Shown here: piece by piece, positions 33,278 to 39,413 of the stretch
How positions within the stretch are numbered: the first letter of the stretch is position 1
Layout of the letters: every line of letters begins with the position of its first letter
NCBI GenBank assembly: GCA_900314795.1
Contig: OMWP01000027.1
Span: forward strand, 1-39,413
Length of the DNA stretch: 39,413 nucleotides
DNA from: an uncultured Eubacteriales bacterium
GTDB lineage: Bacteria > Bacillota > Clostridia > Oscillospirales > Acutalibacteraceae
Direction of reading: 5' to 3'
Position numbers and translations under genes: made by a program
The notes under the pieces: generated by a model
What the model was told of the DNA's origin: nothing
Seen by the model: the letters and a program-made list of their open reading frames with translations, nothing else
Database searches by the model: none

Positions 33278-36103
33278 TTGAATAAGCTATATAAGAAGCT
33301 CAAAGCAAAGGTTTCTCAACCCGGCAAAAAGGGAATGAAGAATTCCGTGATTTCAATTGTGATCCTCCTTGAGGTCATTGCGCTTTTGATCGTGGGAACC
33401 TTTGCTTGGGTCGAGACGGTGTCATCCATCAAGATCACTAACGAAGCGAACAAGGTCGGTACTATTAAGGATGATACCAAATACACCGATATGATGATCG
33501 GTGATAAGACCGGTACGATCAATCTGCTCGATTATTTCGAGCCGTCCGGTGATATGCACTTAGCGCCCGCGTCCAGTGCCGACGGCAAGACCCTCTACTT
33601 CCCGAAAGCGAATATCGGATCGAATGTGATTTACAGAAAAGGTAACGTCAACGATAAGAACACCACTTATCTCAGCGCTTCCTTTAGGCTGAGAGCTGAT
33701 ACAAATGCTGATTTCTTCTTCTGGAAAGATACTGGGCACGATATTAGCGTAGATAATAATATTCGAGTATCAGTAACTGCTTATACGGAGGGAGAGAACC
33801 CCGAGGGAACTTATGATCCCAAGTCCGGTAAGCTGATCAGCAATACAAAGATCTACGCGAATAACGCCAGCACGACCGCGGTGGTCAATTCCACTTCCGG
33901 CGCGACCGGTGCTACCACTGTTGAAAAGTTCACCGATCATCAAAAGGGCAAGAGCTCTACCGCACGACTGTTTGCGGTCGGCGCGAATGAGACGAAATAT
34001 GTCACCATCAACGTATGGCTTCAGAAGCAGTCGGGTAATTCCGATCTGACTTCTAATATGTCAGTATCTCAGGCGATCAATAACCTCGGTATCACCTCCT
34101 CGCTGACGCCTCGTCATGTTACTCTGCTCCCGACTCCGACTTGGGATCAGAGTGGAGTGGATGAGACATTCTACGCTTGGTGTTGGGGCGCTACCAATGG
34201 TGACGCCAGCCGACTCTATAAGTTGGAACTGGATGATAACGAGCATTATGGCTTTGACTATAACGGTACTTATCAGAATACGCTGTTCATCCGTTCCGGT
34301 AACGCAAATCTGACTAAGGAATATCTTGAAGCTAATAATGGAGAGCACTGGAACGATAATACGATCTGGAACGTAACGGAGAATACTTCTATCCCGAACG
34401 ATCCCGTCGATCCGACCTTTATCATTGAAACGATCAACGGCAGCACTCTTAGCGGTGATGATAAATACGATCCTTCAAATAAGAAAAATATATCAGATTG
34501 GGATACCAATCCTAACGGACGTCCTAAGAAGAGCACCGGTAGTTGGCACGATCCGGCCACGGTTAAGGTAGCGCTCTGTACCGGTCAGGGTGGTGAGAAT
34601 CCTTGGGGTACACTTGAAGCTACCTCCTATGTTGGCTCGACAACATCTACGCATGTGATCGAGTCGACCAATCCTGATAGCCAGAAGCATAAGGACACCA
34701 TCCATGCTTGGCCCGGTAAGAAGCTCCAGCTGAAAGCTACCGCCAAGACAAATTATGCGTTTGTCGGTTGGTATTTAGATGCTGATGGAACTACTCCTGC
34801 GTCCGGTACCTATACCGATGCAACGTACACACCCAACGCCCCCTCTACCGCTTCCGAGATCACTTATTATGCGAAGTTCAAAGAGACGCGTACTTTCACG
34901 ATCAATCGTATGGTAGACGGCAACCTGAATTCTACTGTTGCAGCCGGAACGATCACAGTTAATGATAATTCGACAACGTCTACGGGTCGTTCTAAAACCG
35001 TAACAGTCGATAAGGGCGATAGCGTGACCTTCTCCGCGGCTGCGGAACGCGGCTATACTCTTGAAGGTATTTACACAGCTTCTTCTTATGGCACGTTGAA
35101 ATACGGACCGAATGATGGTAACGGTAATCCTGTTCCATCTGATTACCCGGAAGAGGCATCAATTAAGCTTAACAATAACACGACCTATTACGCTCGCTTT
35201 ACGACAAATAAGCATAAGGTTAATTTGAGGACGATCGGTTCTACCGGCAGTACGGTTCAGTACGGAAGTGAAACAGCTTCAACTTCTGTGACTAAGACCG
35301 GCGTGAAGTACAATACCTCGGTAACGATCAAAGCAAATCCTGCTGCGGGTTATAAGTTCGTCGGTTGGTATACCAACTCAAGCGGTACAGGTACTGCGGC
35401 AAGTACAAGCGCTTCTTATACCTTTACGCTCGGTGACGCTGATGTTACTTATTACGCAAAATTTGATATTGCCGATTATTATCTGACCGGTTATATCAAT
35501 GGAGCGGATGAGAGCGGAACAACGCATCACTTCTCACACAACGGAAACGGAGTATTTACTTATACTTATAAGTTTACCGGCGACAGTGATCAGTGGGTTA
35601 CCGTCTATGACGGAACAAACGCTTATCATCCCGGTACTCACGGTGCTGGTTCTGGTACAGCTGCTAACACCAGTTTGACGGATACAACGCCGGCAGGTCC
35701 TAACGGTAACAAGTGGAATATACCTGCTCCGAAGGGCACCACAGTTACGATTACTTGGGATTCAGGCACTAAGAAATTATCGTGGACGCTTAACAGCCGT
35801 GAGCTGTTCTTAAAGCCGAATTCCAACTGGACGCAAAGCAGTGCGAGATTTGCCGCTTATGTCTATGGCAACGGCGAGGCTTGGTACGACATGGAATCCG
35901 CCGGCGACGGTTATTACAAGGTTACTGTTCCCGCTTCTTATCCGAATATCATATTCTGCAGAATGAATGGCGGTACAACCGCGAATAACTGGGGTAATAG
36001 GTGGAATCAGACCGGTGATTTGACGATTCCGGCTGATAAGAACTGCTTCACTGTTCCCGATGGAGCTTGGGACGGTTCGACCACGACATGGTCATTGTAT
36101 TAA
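33278..36103 (+). CDS. Large adhesin-like SipW-cognate-like protein F
   Basis: A 941-residue protein from a TTG start: GGAGGTGAT lies eight bases before TTG 33278, while the ATG at 33263 sits on top of that site. The signal is LLIVGTFAWVETV (36-48), the AWF variant AWV. Next are a TasA/camelysin-like region with TEGENPEGTYDP (to ~275) and a CBM26-like stretch (~280-390, from LLPTPTWDQSG). Three InlB-type B repeats (Listeria-Bacteroides repeat, Flg_new) follow at ~480-535, 580-646 and 680-729, each with a G(W/I)Y core and a YYA(K/R)F end. Then come a YYLTGYINGAD module (~733-840) and a final ELFLKPNSNW...NRWNQTGDLTIP module (~841-941), types I recall from secreted Clostridia proteins, including amylases. 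Probably the tip or adhesive component. Confidence 0.78.
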   Translation: MNKLYKKLKAKVSQPGKKGMKNSVISIVILLEVIALLIVGTFAWVETVSSIKITNEANKVGTIKDDTKYTDMMIGDKTGTINLLDYFEPSGDMHLAPASSADGKTLYFPKANIGSNVIYRKGNVNDKNTTYLSASFRLRADTNADFFFWKDTGHDISVDNNIRVSVTAYTEGENPEGTYDPKSGKLISNTKIYANNASTTAVVNSTSGATGATTVEKFTDHQKGKSSTARLFAVGANETKYVTINVWLQKQSGNSDLTSNMSVSQAINNLGITSSLTPRHVTLLPTPTWDQSGVDETFYAWCWGATNGDASRLYKLELDDNEHYGFDYNGTYQNTLFIRSGNANLTKEYLEANNGEHWNDNTIWNVTENTSIPNDPVDPTFIIETINGSTLSGDDKYDPSNKKNISDWDTNPNGRPKKSTGSWHDPATVKVALCTGQGGENPWGTLEATSYVGSTTSTHVIESTNPDSQKHKDTIHAWPGKKLQLKATAKTNYAFVGWYLDADGTTPASGTYTDATYTPNAPSTASEITYYAKFKETRTFTINRMVDGNLNSTVAAGTITVNDNSTTSTGRSKTVTVDKGDSVTFSAAAERGYTLEGIYTASSYGTLKYGPNDGNGNPVPSDYPEEASIKLNNNTTYYARFTTNKHKVNLRTIGSTGSTVQYGSETASTSVTKTGVKYNTSVTIKANPAAGYKFVGWYTNSSGTGTAASTSASYTFTLGDADVTYYAKFDIADYYLTGYINGADESGTTHHFSHNGNGVFTYTYKFTGDSDQWVTVYDGTNAYHPGTHGAGSGTAANTSLTDTTPAGPNGNKWNIPAPKGTTVTITWDSGTKKLSWTLNSRELFLKPNSNWTQSSARFAAYVYGNGEAWYDMESAGDGYYKVTVPASYPNIIFCRMNGGTTANNWGNRWNQTGDLTIPADKNCFTVPDGAWDGSTTTWSLY

Positions 36104-36126
36104 ATGATAACTAAGGAGGTGAAACC

Positions 36127-37422
36127 ATGAAAAAGTCAAAAGTCGTCTTAGCGATCGTGTTGGCGGTCGTACTGCTGATAGCCGTTTGGAACGTCCCGAC
36201 GTTTTCATGGTTCTCACGTCCTCATAGCCAAAATGGCGCACAGGCGGTCTTAGGTGGCAGCAACGGCGCCTATTCCATCAACGCCTATAACGGCTACAAT
36301 GTTTCCATAGCGACCTATCCCTCAAATGATGGATTTACTTACTCAACAACTGCTACAACTAACTATAGCGGCTCCAATATCCCCAACAACAACCGCAAGT
36401 ATTTTAAAACGACGCTCACCAATAACTCCGGTGGGGAACAGAATGTTTCGCTCTACGCGCGTACGCTCTCGATCCCGACCGCAAACAACGGCTCTCTCGC
36501 TATCGGTGTTAATGGTCCCACCCGTAGCTATCACGACTATTCCACTTTAGCGGCAGATACTGCTGACGCTACACGAGATGCTATGCGTATTTATTTCCAG
36601 AAGCCTAAATCTGCCCCCGACGGTTGGGCGGGTACAGAGTTTTATATCTGTTGGAATGAAGATACAAATACAAGTATCGCAAGTCTTGATTCGACCGGAT
36701 CTAACGGTACCTATTACAAGATGACCTATTGCGGTGAAAAGGATAACTACTATAATTACTATGTCGATATCCCCAAGACCGCGACCCACGCGTTCTTTGC
36801 TTGTGAAAACTGGGCTGAAGGAAAGCAACAATCAGATTTAACTGCTGATAACTGGAAGAAGCGTACTCAGACCATAAAGAATCTGTACGGCGCCGGTCAG
36901 TCTCAATTGCAGAGTAAGATTTATAAGCTCACGTCGACTATTGACTATGGAAACACAAAAGTTGAGACACCGCCTGATAGTGTTGACGGCGCTTGTATCA
37001 ATCATTTTTATTCATCGATTTTTGTGAAGACCGGTAGTACATATAATGCCGGTTTGGATCAAACAACGAAAATCCCTACCAGAGAAGGCTACACTTCCAA
37101 TTATATCGGTACGTTGGAGTACTATTCCGGTGATACAAACGTATTTACTGTTGATAAGACTACGGGCGTGATCACTCCTGTTGGCGCGGGTGAAGCGACG
37201 CTGTATACCAAAGCTGTCGGCTCTTCTTATTCGGATTCACAGCAGGTAGAAACGACCGTCAAGGTCACCGCCGCAGATAACTATGTTTTCAATGATGTTC
37301 CGATTGTCAAGAATGTCAAGATGGCGGCGAATGAGACGGTTGATGTCAACTGGTATGTGATCAATAACTCTCCCACCACCGCGCTCACCTATACGATCGA
37401 TGAAGTCTATGTCAGTAACTGA
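36127..37422 (+). CDS. SipW-cognate-like surface protein G with BIG2-like domain
   Basis: A 431-residue protein. A hydrophobic N-terminus (7-24) ends in VPTFSWFSRP (23-32), another AWF variant. The first ~150 residues are Tyr/Ser/Asn-rich beta sequence. Residues ~155-255 (MRIYFQKPKSAPDGWAG to AFFACENWAEG) look like a starch-binding-like module. Residues ~345-410 carry an Ig-like group 2 (BIG2) pattern, YYSGDTNVFTVDKTTGVITP then GAGEATLYTKA. It ends with a ~45-residue stretch (NVKMAANETVDVNWYVIN). It does not show the EGxDPEC motif. AAGGAGGTGA precedes the ATG, 23 bases after protein F. A terminator follows, closing the operon that began at the coiled-coil gene. Confidence 0.72.
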   Translation: MKKSKVVLAIVLAVVLLIAVWNVPTFSWFSRPHSQNGAQAVLGGSNGAYSINAYNGYNVSIATYPSNDGFTYSTTATTNYSGSNIPNNNRKYFKTTLTNNSGGEQNVSLYARTLSIPTANNGSLAIGVNGPTRSYHDYSTLAADTADATRDAMRIYFQKPKSAPDGWAGTEFYICWNEDTNTSIASLDSTGSNGTYYKMTYCGEKDNYYNYYVDIPKTATHAFFACENWAEGKQQSDLTADNWKKRTQTIKNLYGAGQSQLQSKIYKLTSTIDYGNTKVETPPDSVDGACINHFYSSIFVKTGSTYNAGLDQTTKIPTREGYTSNYIGTLEYYSGDTNVFTVDKTTGVITPVGAGEATLYTKAVGSSYSDSQQVETTVKVTAADNYVFNDVPIVKNVKMAANETVDVNWYVINNSPTTALTYTIDEVYVSN

Positions 37423-37472
37423 TTGTCATTTGTGAGATCGTTACATGAACTTCAACATCATAAAAATATACA

Positions 37473-37501
37473 AAAAGGGTTGTTTTTACAGCCCTTTTTT
37501 A
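37473..37501 (+). terminator. Rho-independent terminator after protein G
   Basis: AAAAGGGTTG pairs with CAGCCCTTTT (one G-U pair) and ends in a run of T, about 50 bases after the stop codon. Confidence 0.85.
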
Positions 37502-37555
37502 TTATACTGATTGATAGAGCGTATATCGTGTGATGTAGAATGAACGAGGTTTTCT

Positions 37556-38566
37556 ATGAACAAGCTGAAACAAAAAATCAAAGATAGATTAGGTGAGAAA
37601 AAGACCGCCATGCTGAAAAAGGCGTTAAACGTCACCCGTATCATCAAGAATATCGTGTGTTGGACGTTGATCGCGATTTTGACATTAGCTGTCATCATCT
37701 TTGTATTCACCAAGATCAACGGAGAGACCCCAAAGGTATTTGGCTATACGCTGCATCGTATTGTATCGGGCAGTATGAAGCCTGAACTCGAGGTCGGCGA
37801 CGTCATCGTCAGTAAGGAGATAAAGGAAAAATCCGAGATCGCTATCGGTGATATCGTTACCTTCCAAGGTGACGCTCGGTTTGAGAATAATAAAGTCACG
37901 CATCGTGTTTTAGTCGCTCCTTATGATAATGGCAGGGGAGCAACGGTGATTGTGACAAAGGGTGACGCTAATATCGATGACGACGGTGAGATCAACGTAA
38001 GCGATGTGGAGTCAAAGTATCATTCTAAAATTGATTTTTTGAAGAAGCTTTATAATTTCTTTTTTACGCCTTGGGGCTTACTGGTTTTCATCTTTGTATT
38101 GTTGTTGGTATTCTTTGATGAGATCATGAATATCGTCAAATTATCGACTCAAAGCGCGAAAGAAAACAACGACGAGACGATTAAAGAGATCGTTGAACGC
38201 GTCAAGCGTGAACAATTGGAGGAGGCAAGAAAGAAGCAGGCTGAGGAGAAAGAAGCTCTTATCGAGGAACAGAGCGCTTCGACCGTCTCAGAAGAACATG
38301 CATCGAACGATGAAGAAGTAAATGCTTCTGCAATCGATGAAGCCCATCCTGAGAAAAAAGAGATCGATACAACACAGCAGAAAAAGGAAAAAGCGAAAAG
38401 ACCTGCTTCAAAGACGCGATCGAAGCAGAAGAAAGATTCACATTCAAAAGTTCATTCCGAGAAAAACAGTGCAGGGAATGGACAGCGTAAAACAAATCAG
38501 AAAAAGACCCCGCCATCTTCAAAGAATACATCCAAAAAGAAATCAAAGAAGCGTAAGAAACACTGA
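37556..38566 (+). CDS. SipW-like signal peptidase I with basic C-terminal tail (SP-2)
   Basis: A 336-residue ER-type signal peptidase. Membrane segment ~31-52; GYTLHRIVSGSMKP with S73; THRV with H116; TKGDAN with D137, the SipW-like Ser-His-Asp set. A second membrane helix spans ~172-188. The following ~140-residue cytoplasmic tail is very charged: first Glu/Lys/Ala (coiled), then extremely Lys/Ser/Arg-rich to the end (about -KKKSKKRKKH). Such a basic tail is not a usual part of SipW and could bind nucleic acid, phospholipid heads or an acidic partner such as the tail of SP-1. GAGG precedes the ATG. It follows a terminator, so it needs its own promoter, which I could not find with confidence. 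Confidence 0.87.
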   Translation: MNKLKQKIKDRLGEKKTAMLKKALNVTRIIKNIVCWTLIAILTLAVIIFVFTKINGETPKVFGYTLHRIVSGSMKPELEVGDVIVSKEIKEKSEIAIGDIVTFQGDARFENNKVTHRVLVAPYDNGRGATVIVTKGDANIDDDGEINVSDVESKYHSKIDFLKKLYNFFFTPWGLLVFIFVLLLVFFDEIMNIVKLSTQSAKENNDETIKEIVERVKREQLEEARKKQAEEKEALIEEQSASTVSEEHASNDEEVNASAIDEAHPEKKEIDTTQQKKEKAKRPASKTRSKQKKDSHSKVHSEKNSAGNGQRKTNQKKTPPSSKNTSKKKSKKRKKH

Positions 38567-38613
38567 TTGGTTTATGTTGCTGATTTTATCGTAAATAAGC
38601 AGGAGGGAACTCA

Positions 38614-39258
38614 GTGATTAGAAAAATAATCCACGTTATATCCGTAGTGTTTTTTATCGTTCTTATCTTTGTGGTGGTGTATTCTCTTGCGTCGCGCATT
38701 ATGGGAGAAACTCCGTCGATTTTCGGCTACTATTTCTTCCGTGTTACATCAGATTCTATGGAGCCTACTCTGAAGGTCGGCGATGTATTGTTGGTTCATT
38801 CTGCTGATGCGGAAGATATCCACAAAGATGATATCATTACCTTTAAATCTAAAGAAGGTTCGATGTATGGTCGTTATGTGACCCACCGCGTCGTTTCGGA
38901 TCCTGTGGTCAAAAAAGATCGTTATTATTATCAAACACAGGGAGACGCGCCGGGTGCGCCTCTGGATAAGGCGATTACCTACGATCAGATAGAGGGCAAG
39001 CTGGTGCGCAAACTTGCTATTATCGGAAAAGTATACAGCTTTTTCTGTACGCCGACGGGTATCATTGTTTTGATCGGAATCATCGTATTGTTGTTTGCTT
39101 CTGAGATGATCCCATTATTTTTTACATCAAAAAAATTGGACGAAACAGACGAATTGCTCTTTGAGTCAATAGGAAAGCAGACATCTGAGAATGCTTCTAT
39201 TGAGAAGGGCGATTCGGAAAAGAAAGCACATGATAATGATCCCGACAAGTCAAAATAG
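38614..39258 (+). CDS. SipW-like signal peptidase I, short form (SP-3)
   Basis: A 214-residue ER-type signal peptidase starting at a GTG with AGGAGGG upstream. Membrane segment ~5-27; FFRVTSDSMEP with S48; THRV with H91; TQGDAPGAPLD with D111; second membrane helix ~148-170; a ~44-residue acidic cytoplasmic tail. It is closest in size to Bacillus SipW (about 190 residues). It lies 47 bases after SP-2 and is probably in one transcript with it, ended by the hairpin at 39270. Confidence 0.88.
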   Translation: MIRKIIHVISVVFFIVLIFVVVYSLASRIMGETPSIFGYYFFRVTSDSMEPTLKVGDVLLVHSADAEDIHKDDIITFKSKEGSMYGRYVTHRVVSDPVVKKDRYYYQTQGDAPGAPLDKAITYDQIEGKLVRKLAIIGKVYSFFCTPTGIIVLIGIIVLLFASEMIPLFFTSKKLDETDELLFESIGKQTSENASIEKGDSEKKAHDNDPDKSK

Positions 39259-39269
39259 TCTATCTGAAA

Positions 39270-39293
39270 AAGCCACTCTTTACGGAGTGGCTT
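39270..39293 (+). terminator. Hairpin after SP-3, abutting a repeat element
   Basis: A perfect 9-bp stem AAGCCACTC/GAGTGGCTT lies 11 bases after the stop. As at 14409 there is no U-tract; the stem runs straight into the repeat element. Confidence 0.65.
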
Positions 39294-39413
39294 CAGTTTG
39301 TCGAAAAAGTATATCATATAAAACGCAGAACATTTCCGAGGCTCCCTCTGACGAGGGAGCTGTCGCCGGACACGCGTGTCTGGCGACTGAGGGAGAGATA
39401 ACGAAACATGACA
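39292..39413 (+). repeat. Palindromic interspersed element, copy 2 (cut by window end)
   Basis: 122 bases that match 14435-14555 with a single inserted T near position 39315. It includes the complete double hairpin. The element continues beyond the window. Confidence 0.85.

Noticed and set aside
37511-37541. TTGATA ... TAGAAT promoter before SP-2
   Set aside because: The spacer is 19 bases and the predicted start would leave almost no leader, removing the ribosome binding site.

Overview
The window looks like a chromosomal segment of a Gram-positive anaerobe of class Clostridia, probably an Oscillospirales/Ruminococcaceae-type gut bacterium. The reasons are strong AGGAGG ribosome binding sites with some TTG and GTG starts, sigma-A promoters with 17-bp spacers, VanZ, BaiN-like and TIGR03960/TIGR03936 radical SAM genes, multiple MATE exporters and ER-type (SipW-like) signal peptidases. 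No rRNA, integrase, transposase or CRISPR array is visible. The only RNA gene found is a tRNA-Ser(GGA).

Region 1 (about 0.1-20.2 kb) is ordinary housekeeping and membrane biology. A leftward three-gene operon encodes two flavoproteins (COG2509-type and BaiN/HI0933-type) and a small integral membrane exporter-like protein. Divergent from it lie VanZ and a MATE transporter, then a small membrane protein with an overlapping M50 site-2 protease, then a tightly overlapping trio (radical SAM TIGR03960, TIGR03936/DUF2344, YjjG-like HAD phosphatase). A 1007-residue P-type ATPase, an AI-2E family permease, a membrane-domain glycerophosphodiester phosphodiesterase, a CAT/condensation-fold acyltransferase and a MATE transporter with a C-terminal histidine-kinase-ATPase-like domain follow.

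Region 2 (about 20.2-21.4 kb) holds the tRNA-Ser gene, its terminator, and two tandem copies of a ~228-bp unit that repeats the tRNA 3' end and terminator, followed by a promoter-bearing leader.

Region 3 (about 21.2-39.3 kb) is the exciting part: twelve genes, all on the plus strand. Seven encode secreted or membrane-anchored proteins, six of which begin with a SipW-cognate-like signal (hydrophobic run ending in AWF, SWF or AWV). Several share a W/Y-x-EG-x-D-P-E-C-type motif near the C-terminus of their beta-rich domain. Three encode ER-type signal peptidases with Ser-His-Asp signatures, two of them carrying long charged cytoplasmic tails. In the middle sit a membrane-anchored McrB/MoxR-like AAA+ ATPase and an 806-residue protein with a DUF2357-like N-terminus and 28 uninterrupted coiled-coil heptads. 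The large secreted proteins carry adhesin-like modules (InlB-type B repeats, BIG2-like Ig, starch-binding-like modules). By analogy with Bacillus tapA-sipW-tasA I infer a surface fibre or matrix system, here with a cytoplasmic AAA+/coiled-coil pair that has no counterpart in the Bacillus operon.

Short palindromic repeats (double-hairpin elements, REP-like ATTGCGAGG...GGCAATCTC elements, and a 121-bp element nearly identical at 14.4 and 39.3 kb) occupy many intergenic gaps, especially between the transcription units of region 3. All functional calls are from reading motifs by eye; no database search was run.
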